In this document: positions 46,545 to 56,258 of the stretch, in pieces
How the letters are laid out: each line of letters starts with the position of its first letter
Position numbering within the stretch: the first letter of the stretch is position 1
Source: Paramacrobiotus metropolitanus
Taxonomy: Eukaryota; Tardigrada; Eutardigrada; Parachela; Macrobiotidae
Direction of reading: 5' to 3'
Assembly: GCF_019649055.1 (NCBI RefSeq)
Contig: NW_026570385.1
Coordinates: 166,432 to 230,431, forward strand
DNA: 64,000 nucleotides
Notes under the pieces: model-generated
The model's input: only the letters and a program-made list of their open reading frames with translations
Told to the model about the DNA's origin: nothing
Databases searched by the model: none
Program-made: the position numbers and the translations under genes

Positions 46545-47207
46545 AATGTCGTCCTTATCGTCCAAGGACACCCGTCCCGGCATCCCGTCCTATGTCCCGC
46601 GCTCCGGACTGTCTGCCAATCACGTTATCTCTCCCGCAGCGCAGTTGCCGCCGTGCTCCCGCGCGCGAGCTTCCGCCCGCATTTCGAGTAGGTGATGGAA
46701 CACTGCAGGTCGGACATCCAGGAATCTGGCAACTTAGCGGAGGCTGTGCTATATCTCTGTGGCGACAGCCAGATCAAGCGCGTATTTTTTTTGCACTGAC
46801 CGCGCGTTCAGGACGCTCATCAATATGATATTTCCGACCAACAACAACCTGTCCGTCGCCGTCAGGTCACATGCCGAGGCGACAATGTGACGGTGATTGA
46901 GGGAATTGGTGAAGGGATTCCGTTCTCACGACGGCTGCTGGAGCATTTCAATGACATGGCCGACCGTCGTGAATGTTTGGGCCCGGCAGCATCGCAGGAG
47001 CCCATTCCAGGCCAGCGTCGCAGCATGACCGTGCTCTCCAGTTAGCATTCTTGCCCTTTCATTTGCCCTGATTTCACAGCACTTATCTTCTTCAAATTAG
47101 AACGGTTGCAAGACCAAGGCGACTCGGTGGTGCGTGTCTTGGTGGAGGGACCCTTTCTTATCCCATCCCCTTCCACGATCGCTTCCGGTTCGTCCACAGA
47201 TGACTGA
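46545..47207 (+). CDS. hypothetical multi-exon gene (last two exons clear)
   Basis: An exon from about 46,812 (after a pyrimidine-rich stretch ending GCGTTCAG) encodes DAHQYDISDQQQPVRRRQV and VTVIEGIGEGIPFSRRLLEH to 47,040. An intron of exactly 60 bases (47,041-47,100; GTTAGC ... TTCTTCAAATTAG) follows. The last exon (47,101-47,207) continues in phase with RLQDQGDSVVRVLVEGPFL and ends at TGA. Upstream, an ATG at 46,545 opens a 50-codon frame (MSSLSSKDTRPGIPSYVPRS), and another frame crosses a possible weak donor at 46,708/46,709. How these join the 46,812 exon is not settled. Family not recognised. Confidence 0.4.
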
Positions 47208-47410
47208 TACCGTTTCGAAACCGGAAACGAAAATCAATGGACCGGAAACTGCATTTTGCATCACATATTTTTGCAAAAGACATTTTTCGCATGATAAAAC
47301 GAAAAACTTGTAATTTTCTTCGTTTTAACTGCGCTCGTGCGAAGATGCCAGTCTGCGGCACCACGTTAATATAAAAAATTGTAAATCTCCGCTATTTTGC
47401 AACTAAGAGG

Positions 47411-47542
47411 TTGGTGCAATACGTTTTATTTGATATCCGTGTTACGCCGACGGTCACTGAAGAAGAAATCCAATCCAGATTTCAGATGCTTCAAGGAATG
47501 CCTGGATTATGCTCGGTTATTGTAAATCGGAGAATGAAGTGA
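47411..47542 (+). CDS. possible terminal exon, unknown protein
   Basis: The frame reads LVQYVLFDIRVTPTVTEEEI and SRFQMLQGMPGL, ending at TGA 47,540. AACTAAGAG immediately before it could be a 3' splice site, but the pyrimidine tract is weak. Protein-like but short; unrecognised. Confidence 0.25.
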   Translation: MVQYVLFDIRVTPTVTEEEIQSRFQMLQGMPGLCSVIVNRRMK

Positions 47543-48759
47543 CCTCCAAATTTCTAGGCGAATTATCGTTCCGAAATGAAGGAATCGGTTATCCGGAAAC
47601 TGAAAAGCACGATCATATTGCTCTCCAAAATAGTTATTCTTAAGTTTTACGCAAAATTATATTAGATACCAGGATTTTAATTCGAAGGATCAAGCTGCAA
47701 GGCACAACCAAAACGGAATGAAGAATATCTATCGAAGTAAAGAACTATAAATACACTATAAATAAATTAAAAATATAACTACCGATGGCTACCGAAGTCC
47801 AGTAAGAATTCAGAAGATCGGGGCAATCAAAACTGGATTCTGGTTCCCATGTCGATGTTGCGCAGCCCGCAAAATGGATAAGATAATGATATTTTCCAGA
47901 TAAATTAACATAATGGTTCATGACACGCGCAACTCTGAACTATGTTTCTCTGTAAAATAAAAAACAGACATGCATACCATGTCCAAGGAAATGCGCCCAG
48001 TCCAATTTTTCTATATACACTTGTTATTCTTTAACTGGAGCGGCCAATTTGCTCTGGCTGGCGCGAACGGCCTGTGATTGTCGTGTACGGCAGCAGAAAT
48101 AATAAGCATTAAATATGTGACTTCGTTGCTCGCTAGTAAATAATAAATAATATTAGGCTTGATTACCACACCCGCTGCGGATTTAGCAATACCTTAATTC
48201 AAATGGTTGAGATGGGCGTCGAAAATTCGAGAAAAGATCAGTACATCATCAATATAAATGATACGTAAGTCCCATCTGAATACGGCAAGAATGCGGTCAA
48301 TTGTTCGTTGGAACGTGGAACCTAGCACTAACAATTTTTCCCCCCTTTGGGGCGCTTCCACTTCGAATTATTTAGAGTTTCTTGCTCACTGGAGGCGCCA
48401 TCGATTGGGCGTAATGGAGCACGTTTAACACTGGATGACAATGCAATTATATGTGACTTAATTTTGTCACTACGTGTGTGAAAATGCGCTCATACGAAAA
48501 ACCATATTCGTTTCTACATTACGTTTCAACATAATTCCCTTAAGGATTGCGTTGTTTATCGAACCGGGCGGTTGATGTTGAGAGATGGGGTCTTCTATCA
48601 GGCCAAACTCCGTCATTGCCATCAAACGCTGTGCCGAAATGAAAAAAGAATGAAAATGTTATTAGTGTGACAGTATAACTAGAATGGGTTGTTTGTTATT
48701 TCGATGTTTTTGCCCGTAACATGACAGGACTATTCCGATATATTGCGTTACGTATGTGT
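47543..48759. other. no recognisable gene
   Basis: No motif, splice-bounded exon or repeat seen. Confidence 0.35.
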
Positions 48760-49445
48760 CTACTCATCTAGCGTGTCATTCAATCGCTTGATGAAAATGA
48801 AATTCGTACTGGCATAAGATGCTGCTGCTCGGGATACCGGCAGGATCCGAGCAGCTGGTATTTGAGGCAAGGATACAGCGTTGGCCATTTTGATGGTATG
48901 ACCGTACTGATCAATATTATTACAGAGAATCCGTTGCGAATTTAACAGTCCGATTTGTCTTCCCCAGTGCGACGTATTGTGACGCAGAACAAATCTTTGC
49001 CCTGGCCCCTGACAACTTTGCGATATAGAGGAGTTAGGTTCATGCGGCAACTTCATGCGGGCTAAGGTGGCCAAACTTGGCATAGATCTTTTTGTCGGTC
49101 TCCTGAGTGACTGCCAGATGGGTGTTCGCAATCTGCAGGTCCTTGATTTCTCGAGAGTTGCCGGAATCTTCAGAAAATTCCCCATTGCCGCCAGGACATA
49201 AGAAACGCGGCCGTTCAGAGTTGCATATTTCGCGGTGCTAGAGGCAAAAAATTTTGTCAATGACATTCCGACTGGCAGCTTGCGTGCCTTGTCCGTCGAA
49301 TGGTCTCATACCCTATGTGTACGTGACAGCGTGCCGTACAGTCACAACTTCCGGCAATGAACTTGTGAACTCGTGTGACTTTTGATCGCGTGAAACGAAC
49401 CTGGCATCCCCTGACATGTCTCTGAAATCCCGGGGTTTTCATGAA
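48760..49445 (-). pseudogene. unidentified interrupted minus-strand coding region
   Basis: Read on the minus strand, one register from 49,440 down shows RDFRDMSGDARFVSRDQKSH, passes a TAG near 49,320, continues (MRPFDGQGTQAASRNVIDKI), passes a TAG at 49,238-49,240, and continues through NSREIKDLQIANTHLAVTQE to TGA at 49,040. A neighbouring register then runs on with RHNTSHWGRQIGLLNSQRIL to a stop at 48,760. The parts look like one protein of about 220 residues with two TAGs and a frameshift. Alternatively the second TAG is a 3' splice site, since TTTTTTGCCTCTAG precedes it. A TATATAAGG box lies about 20 bases upstream of the first ATG. No family recognised. Confidence 0.35.
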
Positions 49446-49553
49446 GTTCTGATGCCTTATATATCACGTCTTTAATCTTTATTGGTGTCAGTCTGCACAA
49501 ACATTAGCGTACCTCTTTATAGTACCGGTTACAGAGCTGCAAGTACTGCACAT

Positions 49554-50378
49554 TAGAGATGGGCATCGGAAAAGGTTTCTTTATCCTTATCCTATCCGAC
49601 ACTTTTTAAAATTATCCTTATCCGACCTTTTATCCGAATTTTTTATATTCTTTATACTTATCCTATCCTTATCCGACACTCGAATATCCTAGTATAATCG
49701 GATAATTGCCCAAAAAGACAATTTTTAATAAAAACAAAAAATTCAGACTCGATATTCAGCGCACAGTTTCTTATTTAAAAAAGGGTTAATGACGACAATT
49801 TATTAGCGTTATCGATTAAGCTACATTGCCGCCATTAATATACCGCGTCAAAGGGATTTTCTCCTTAACAATAACAAAAGAATTCGAGTTATTGAATAAA
49901 TGTCACAAGTTCATAAAAATCACAACCAACGTTTTCCAGCATAAAAACAGTTATTCAAAACTTTTAAGTAGCATACATGAGGTCATCCAGCTTCTCAGGC
50001 GTTAACTGATTTCGGCGGTCATCCATGACGAAAACAGCTAAACTGAACAATCGTTCGCAAGAAGTACTGGCTGCATGAATGGCCAGAATGCGGTTCGCCA
50101 AAGCGGATAAAGCAAGTAATTCAAATTGCGTGCAATTCTGCTGCTACCCCTTGTAATTCTTGTAATTTAACAACGTAATTTAGCAAAGCTAATAATTTAT
50201 TTTGATTCTCGGATAAAGTTTGGATAAGCACTCATTATCCGCACTTATCCGAAGGCTACGGGGCATTATTCTTATCCTAATCCGTATCCGAACGTTTCGG
50301 ATAATTATCCTTTATCCTATCCGAAATTCGGATTCGGATAGGATAATATCGGATATTCTTATCCGATGCCCATCTCTA
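49554..50378 (-). mobile_element. hAT-superfamily element, deletion derivative
   Basis: Perfect 17-bp terminal inverted repeats TAGAGATGGGCATCGGA lie at 49,554-49,570 and 50,362-50,378. They are flanked by an exact 8-bp duplication CTGCACAT (49,546-49,553 and 50,379-50,386), diagnostic for hAT. Both subterminal regions are dense in TTATCCGA/TATCC motifs, as transposase-binding regions often are. Internally only the last part of a transposase gene remains, on the minus strand. At 825 bp it cannot move by itself. Confidence 0.92.
49964..50140 (-). pseudogene. hAT transposase C-terminal (dimerisation) fragment
   Basis: The minus-strand frame reads QFELLALSALANRILAIHAA then STSCERLFSLAVFVMDDRRN and QLTPEKLDDLMYAT to a TAA at 49,964-49,966. 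The (A/S)-S-x-x-ER-x-FS block followed by R-x-x-L-x-P-E-x-L is the hallmark of the hAT C-terminal dimerisation domain. The zinc finger, DDE catalytic region and start are deleted. The register kept to the natural stop suggests a fairly young deletion. Confidence 0.85.
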
Positions 50379-50529
50379 CTGCACATCATACAGTCAACTA
50401 TTCCCGTGATGCTTTGTACTCTTTCGGGGAGAGTGGTGGGTGGATTAACTGCCGTGGTATCGCGTCTGTCAGTATTGCTTCCGCTGCTTGCACATCATCC
50501 ACCATCATGAGCTCTACCCCTTGACCTAG

Positions 50530-50829
50530 TGTACGAGTTCCAAAACCGATGCCACCGCTAGGAGCCTGTATGGGAACACGATATGGCAGCTCGCCCATCA
50601 TCCCCAGGATGAAGCTTTCTGTCCAAGCTGCGAAACCATAAGGGATCCGACCAGTAAATTGAAAGGTGACTTATATCCCATACATATTGCAGGCCCTTTC
50701 AAGAGGGTACACGTTAATCTGGCTGGACCGTTCCCAATAACAAAGTGTCTAAATATGTTTCTTGTAGTAGCCATCGAGCAGATTACTAAATTTGTCATGT
50801 TGCGAGCTAATTGTCATGTTGTTTTGTAA
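50530..50829 (+). pseudogene. Ty3/gypsy integrase fragment
   Basis: The plus frame shows DEAFCPSCETIRDP (the C-x2-C of the H2C2 domain), then HVNLAGPFPITKC, MFLVVAIEQITKFVMLRA, and ends at TAA 50,827. The block normally reads H-x-D-x-x-G-P; the first catalytic Asp is Asn here and further core motifs are missing. It sits 150 bases right of the hAT insertion. Inactive. Confidence 0.75.
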
Positions 50830-51187
50830 GCTTAAAGTGACAGCATTAAATCCTGCAACGGACTTTGTATTAAGTGGAAATGATTTCCAAACTTTCTCCG
50901 AACAAATCGCTTTGTCGAATTGAAAGGAAAGAATGACGTTACGGATATCCATGGCTACGAGCATTAATTGCGACAGTGTCAAATTGGAACCTTTATATAC
51001 CTTTCAAGTTAAGACTGTCACAAATAATGGCTTCTAAGCCTTTTTTGTTTTCACAACCAACAGAACAGAGTAAACGCTAAATAAGATATGCTAATAAAAA
51101 TCGAAGCATACAGTCAGACACTAATATCCCGTCCCCAGGCTGGATGTAGATTTCCTCCATGAGTTTGATGAATCCCTGATATGGTAG

Positions 51188-51553
51188 TTAAATAGTGCGT
51201 CGACGTTGAGATAAACGAATCATGCGTCTATTTTGGGGGTGGATGCTAAAAGTAAAATCCACACAGCCCTGACCCGGAAGTGAGAATGTCTCAGCGCTTT
51301 TGTCAACAATGGCCCAGTCCATACAATCCGGCAGCGCGCCGTGTTTCGAATCATACCCAACAAAATCGGCATATGCCAGACGAACTGCTTTTGCCATAGC
51401 TTTCTTCAGCCCAGAGCCGTCAGGTTTGGCATCGAACACTAAAAAGAAGCAAACGTCCTTGGGGTTCCAAAACATACTAATTACAGCGTTGATTTTGTAG
51501 ATAGTAAAATCTTTATGCACCCCCAAAACTTCCAAAGCGCGTACTGAAGTCAT
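51188..51553 (-). CDS. hypothetical intact protein, 121 residues
   Basis: The minus-strand frame starts at ATG in a favourable context (ATCAAAATGAC) after an in-frame TAG 11 codons upstream, and ends at 51,188. The sequence is mixed and globular-looking (NAVISMFWNPKDVCFFLVFD; PGQGCVDFTFSIHPQNRRM), without low complexity, signal peptide or membrane helix. No family recognised. It is followed upstream (minus sense) by another, broken minus-strand frame 86 bases away. Such close spacing without introns is unusual here and suggests foreign origin. Confidence 0.4.
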   Translation of the reverse strand: MTSVRALEVLGVHKDFTIYKINAVISMFWNPKDVCFFLVFDAKPDGSGLKKAMAKAVRLAYADFVGYDSKHGALPDCMDWAIVDKSAETFSLPGQGCVDFTFSIHPQNRRMIRLSQRRRTI

Positions 51554-51638
51554 TTTGATGTGAACAGTAGAGCGGTCGACACCAAACTAAATGTTCTTTG
51601 AAATGTAGTTACGCTTGAAAACTTACGATGTTGAAATT

Positions 51639-52285
51639 TCACTGGCGAAAGAACTCGACTGGCGATGGAGCGCCAGTGACGTCATAGGCGCTGTTTTTGG
51701 ACAGTGTATCGATGTACTTCGTTTCTAAGCGGTAAAGCAAAGACTCGTCCTGGGCAACTTTCCACACGTCACCACTCGTTTGGTAGTTGGCATGCGAAAC
51801 AATGGCCGAGGCTCATTCGTGATGGAATTCCAAGGGAAACGGATGAAAATTAAAGTTCTGAATGGATGCCAGTGTACGACGTAAATCATCCAACTTTAGA
51901 TCCCTCAATAAAGTAATTCCTTTTTTGGGAATTCTCGCGCGACTATCAGAATTCGCATCGGTACTTGTAAAACGGTCGACTTGAATACAATGACCCCGTT
52001 AACAGTTATTTGTTTCGCCAATTAGCCATTGCCGAAATCCTTCGTGAACGAGGATTTGTTGTGACAACGATCGCCGTCAACAGAAACAGGTATGTTGTAC
52101 GAATCATCACGCACAAAACTGAGAATCTGCAAAAATTCCGCGATCGAAAGTGACAAAAACTTCTTGTAACAACGAAAGCCGATGATTGAAATTTCTCCAG
52201 AATCTAAAAACTTTTATTGAAAAAATCCAGAAGAGTATTCCCGTTGCGCTGGAGTAAAAGTTAATTCCGAAAGATCAAAATTCAT
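51639..52285 (-). pseudogene. unidentified minus-strand protein frame with three stops and a frameshift
   Basis: From ATG 52,285 the frame reads MNFDLSELTFTPAQREYSSG, meets TAA after 23 codons, and continues with IIGFRCYKKFLSLSIAEFLQ and YNIPVSVDGDRCHNKS. It meets a second TAA, continues with KQITVNGVIVFKSTVLQVP, then shifts register near 51,950. It goes on with KKGITLLRDLKLDDLRRTL, a TGA, and GDVWKVAQDESLLYRLETKY to a stop at 51,639. Together it spans about 215 codons. The even protein-like quality across the breaks indicates a once-functional intronless gene. No family recognised. Confidence 0.4.
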
Positions 52286-52365
52286 TCTGAAAGCGCAGTG
52301 CCGAAACACTAACTGTCGACAGCAGCTATCTTTTGGAGAATTTGTAACAACTGAAGAAAGTGTGA

Positions 52366-52490
52366 TCATCGCCAGTTTGGATTAGCTATTGTCAAATGAG
52401 ATAGAGCATGTGGGTCAGCGCCAGTTTGGATTACCCATTGTCAAATGAGAAAGAATTAGACAGAATGTGGGTCAGCGCCAGTTTGATTTC
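52366..52490 (+). repeat. tandem triplication at the ARH3-like frame start
   Basis: TCAkCGCCAGTTTGGATTAsC begins at 52,366, 52,415 and 52,472 (third copy partial), with CATTGTCAAATGAGA and ATGTGGG shared between copies. It lies at the left edge of the ARH3-like reading frame. Confidence 0.65.
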
Positions 52491-53590
52491 TGAAAACGGC
52501 GTGGTCTATCTGACGCGAGTGCGTAGCAAGATCTCAACCTACTGGAAGAAATTTTTAATAACACACGCTTGCGCTAAGTCTCTACTGGATACCGGCTTCT
52601 TTTCTATGGAGAATGCCGCACGGCAATGTAGCCAAACCTTTTACCACAACCACACTAAGCGTCGAGCTTTTGGTGAACTGACCGCCATTACTGCCAGTTG
52701 GAAACATTCTCCCCCACAAGACTGGACTGCTGCGGCTACGACAGTCCGTAACCGGGGCACAGAGTGTAACGCTGCCACTTTGGTAATAGCGCTTCCCTTG
52801 AACTTTCACAATCGTAAGGAGCAGACGAGTTTCTCTGTAGACCGTGTAGCCCGACTCACCCGCTCTTCTAATGACGCCGCTGCTGGAGCACTGTTGCAGG
52901 CCTACGCCATCAGTCTGGTTCTAAAGAATAAAAAGATGAAGGAGGTTGAGTTTCTCTCCGCTCTTGTTGACTACAGCAATTAAACACTCCCCGATTCTGT
53001 ACGTCAGAAATTTTATACACGTATGATGACTGTTTCAAACTACGCGCAATGCGCTGAACCAAAGGAGAAACTGTTCAAAGCCGTTGGCGTTGGCAACAAC
53101 CCTTTGGACGTAGTTTCAGTTGCCATTTACTGTGCTGCTATTGGTCGCCGCAGCGATTGCCCCTTTTAAGCCACCCTTCATGCGGCAATGTTAACCGGAG
53201 GATGCACCGATGCCATTGGGACCATGGCTTGTGCCATTGCGGGAGCCTGGTCCGGCTTCTCAGGTATACCTGACGAAATGGTGGGCATGTGGGATATCCA
53301 GGAGCAGGTGTATATCTTAGCCGAAGAGCTGTACAAGTACGTCAGCACACTGCACGGCCCCAACGGACCACTCAGCAATTTTGAAAACTGGCCTTCCTTC
53401 TGCCGGTGCCATGGCGAGGACGGGACTGTACTACACCGGATCTGATGATACAGTTAAATGTCATTTCTGTCGGTTTACATTGAGCAACTGGACACCGGGA
53501 GATCCATACAATGACCATCAGAAACTTAACCGAAATTGTATTTTTGTCAAAGATTGTACTGCTACTCCTGCGCATGTTAATGCGGTCTGA
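52408..53590 (+). pseudogene. ARH3-like ADP-ribosylhydrolase joined to a BIR domain
   Basis: The frame (52,408 to about 53,397) reads ACAKSLLDTGFFSMENAARQ, then SVDRVARLTRSSNDAAAGAL, then GVGNNPLDVVSVAIYCAAIG and LTGGCTDAIGTMACAIAGAW, the order of conserved blocks in ARH3-type hydrolases, which remove ADP-ribose from serine and poly-ADP-ribose. The usual metal-binding G-G-D-T-D reads GGCTD. The N-terminal G-x-x-x-G-D-A block is absent. TAA codons at 52,981 and 53,167 interrupt it in frame. The same frame then reads LSNFENWP, and after a +1 shift near 53,397 ARTGLYYTGSDDTVKCHFC and WTPGDPYNDHQKLNRNC complete a BIR zinc fold (C-x2-C-x15-H-x6-C), ending at TGA 53,588. BIR domains occur in inhibitor-of-apoptosis proteins. 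AATAAA follows 45 bases on. Confidence 0.65.
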
Positions 53591-53634
53591 CTTGTTTTGC
53601 TTACACTTTTTTCGTTGTTTTTCGGTGAAAACAA

Positions 53635-53640
53635 AATAAA
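53635..53640 (+). other. polyadenylation signal
   Basis: AATAAA lies 45 bases after the stop of the BIR frame, a suitable position for the 3' end of that gene. Confidence 0.5.
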
Positions 53641-53685
53641 AGAGGGAGGGGAAAAATGAACAAAAGAAAGGGGGTAAAGTAAGTC

Positions 53686-53835
53686 CGGTTCGCTCGGTCT
53701 CGGTTCGGTCTCGGCCCGGTTCGGTTCGACCGGTCTCGATTCGGTCCTGACCGTTCGGTTCGGCTCTGACCAATCAGAGCGAGGGGCGTGTCTGACCAAT
53801 CAGAGAAGGGGGCGTGTCTGACCAATCAGAGTGTC
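53686..53835. repeat. CGGTT-type minisatellite and tandem CCAAT/GC-box repeats
   Basis: From 53,686 to 53,765 a short CGGTTCGGTCT-like unit repeats. It is followed by three copies of TGACCAATCAGAG separated by GGGGCGTGTC (53,767-53,832). CCAAT with ATCAG flank is the NF-Y type box, and GGGGCGTG fits Sp1/KLF factors. This could be a promoter for plus-strand sequence to the right or minus-strand to the left; function is inference. Confidence 0.6.
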
Positions 53836-54044
53836 TGCTATCTTAGCTGGTACACTACTGACGTGGTTGTGGTATCCAATCATAATTACCCAAATTGAGG
53901 GTACCGTTGAGAGCGGAAATGTTTAATGAACTTTCGTTTCTTCAAATGTTCTTAAAACGTGCTTAGGTGAAGTTTTGAAATTAAAACGAGTGATTATAAA
54001 ATTGGGTTTTGCAAGGATTTGATGGGTAACAGAATAAATTTGTG

Positions 54045-54302
54045 GTCAGCGAGTTGTCGGTATTTTCATAAAACGTCCGTCAGTAAAATGTCTGTCAGCA
54101 ATTTAATAAGTAAGAAAATTGTCGGGAAAACTCAGTCAACAAAATGTCGTCAACAAATCGTCGGTGTCAGCGAACTGTCGTTCAGCAAAATGTCGTTCAG
54201 CGATTTGTTGTTTCCAACAAACTGTCGGGTCAACATTTTGTCGGTCAGTAAACAGTCGTCAGCAAGTTGTCGGTTAGCAAGATGACCGTCAGCGAGTTGT
54301 CG
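54045..54302. repeat. ~15-bp minisatellite, GTCAGCAAAATGTCG type
   Basis: About 14 degenerate copies of GTCAGC(A/G)A(A/G)(T)TGTCG(G/T) run through this interval. It lies between the CCAAT repeat block and the second ARH3-like copy. Confidence 0.75.
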
Positions 54303-54464
54303 GGGTGCCCTTTTTTAGGGTGTATTACTACTCCGTATGTTTTCCGGCCGCCCAGAAATTCCGTGGAACTGACTCTTACGTGATTGGCGCTTCTACTCGA
54401 GTGGCACTGCTGGTTGTGCGAACCATGATTCTTTTTTTCTCTTTTGAATGAAATCGATCAATAA

Positions 54465-54878
54465 ACGCTGATAGCTCGTGCCATTTACGAGGCTCTGCAT
54501 TTGCAACACCCAGACGCTGCTAGGTTGTTCAATACGTTTACAGCTTTTTGTGACAGTATGGAAGTTAGTCATCAGTTCAAGTTTCGTAGTTATCGTTTCG
54601 AAAAAACAAAAAAATTCCTCGCAGAAAACACAGATCCGAAAGACGTTTGTAGAGCCTTGGGTAACGGAATGTAAGCGTTAGGAGCGAACCGTAGGCGATT
54701 TGCTGCCTTTCTACGTGCGCCGGTTAACTGCAGCATGCAAGAACGACTCCCCGTATTGTTGACTGGGCAGTTGCTAGATTCTTTGCGTATCGCGATCGAG
54801 CTACCGCCGTTAGTAACATTTGGACTGCACTCCAACATTGAGAAAATGAAAAAGCGGTTGATTGTCGAACCGCAATGA
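54465..54878 (+). pseudogene. ARH3-like fragment (copy 2)
   Basis: The frame reads ARAIYEALHLQHPDAARLFN, then RFEKTKKFLAENTDPKDVCR and ALGNGM, and stops at TAA 54,672. It then stays open in the same register with CSMQERLPVLLTGQLLD to TGA 54,876. The helical blocks followed by L-G-N-G match the middle of ARH3. The C-terminal metal-binding block is not recognisable. Sequence from 54,474 to about 54,720 is repeated at 56,382-56,630. Confidence 0.5.
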
Positions 54879-56258
54879 AGGGAAGGAGCGTATGTCTCAG
54901 GCTTCTGTACTTATATGTCTCTTATGTCGACGTATCGGGAGATGGCGATGTAATAGCGGCGATCATCGTACGCCGAAGTTCAGACTTCTGCACAAATGCA
55001 TTCCAGTTATTTTTTGAACATGCAATAGTCGCACTGGTTGTCATCTGTTATAGCCAAACGGGGATTTGTAGTCATATTCCCCACGATTCGCACCGCAAAT
55101 ACGCATTACGCCGTAAATGCGTAAGTGCCTACCAATCTGGAAGTTATTCACAAGCGTGGTACAAAACTTAGCGTGTACTGTATCCCTTCCGCAGCTTGAA
55201 AATATGCTTACTTGACAAGAAGAGTAGACTACAGCAGGCACGTTTGCTTTGTTGAAACTGAGCAGAAGTTAGTCAATGGGCAAAAATGCTATAAATCTTT
55301 TGGTGTTCGTTAAACTGTGGCCAGCAACATAAAGTAAATCGAATCGAGCACAATTCCACGGAAAACTTTTGACACAGAGATCTATGCACGTATAATCCTG
55401 TAACTTGTTACAACCTTCGATCACTATTTTCGGCTATTGTGTCTCCTTCTTTTGCAGTGGACGACGCAGTTCTATTTCTTTAGCTTCCTAGCCGCTTCCT
55501 AAAAGGACATTCGTTTAATGTGAGAGAGGAGGTGGAAACACCAGGAAAAATTTTATTTGTCCTAGTGTTGAAATTAACTCTACTACGTAAAACTTTTCAA
55601 GTGCCTTTACTATTAACTTCACTATTACCTTTTTAAGTGCCTTTAAAAATAACTTTACTTGTTCTTTTTGGCCATATAAGTTCGCGCAGGAGCCTTTAGC
55701 ATGCTCTTCAGTTTTTAACCGCTACACATGTTAAAGCCAAAATCCGACGTACCCAAGTCTTGAGATCGTCCTGGAGTTGCTGGGGTCGCTGAAGAATAGA
55801 TTCCATAGTACTTGATTTATGCCGGACGGACGGCGAAACTTTCCCATTCGACTTTTTAAACCTGACAAAAAGTACGAGCATCGAAAGCATAACAAGTGCG
55901 AGCATCGAAAGCATGGCGTAAAGCTGCAGGTAACTGATCCTCGCACTTTCTTTTTGAGCATGGAAGGTCGCACATGAGCCTTTTGCATTCCTAATTTCCG
56001 GAATAATTTTTTTACCTTCATGAATTCAAGCGCAGCTGCAGGCGGTTCGGCTGCACCCACGGTTAGCCGATTTAAGCCGCTTCAGAGTGTGCCTGATAAG
56101 ACCGTGTGTCGGCGACTACGCTAGCGGGTTGTTTGAAAAAATAAAACGTAATCTCCAGCCTACCGCCTTTGCGGCGGTTGGGGAAACACTGTCCTTCAAG
56201 AACTGCTGGCTATAATGCGACGTATCGTATTTGAGCGGGGCGGTAGCGCATTCAACGA
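54879..56258. other. no recognisable gene
   Basis: At 55,880-55,915 GTGCGAGCATCGAAAGCAT-type phrases are repeated in tandem. Otherwise I see only short frames without motifs. Confidence 0.35.

Noticed and set aside
53518-53825. Minus-strand frames rich in Arg/Thr/Glu/Pro
   Set aside because: They translate the CGGTT-type minisatellite and the CCAAT repeats and have no independent support.
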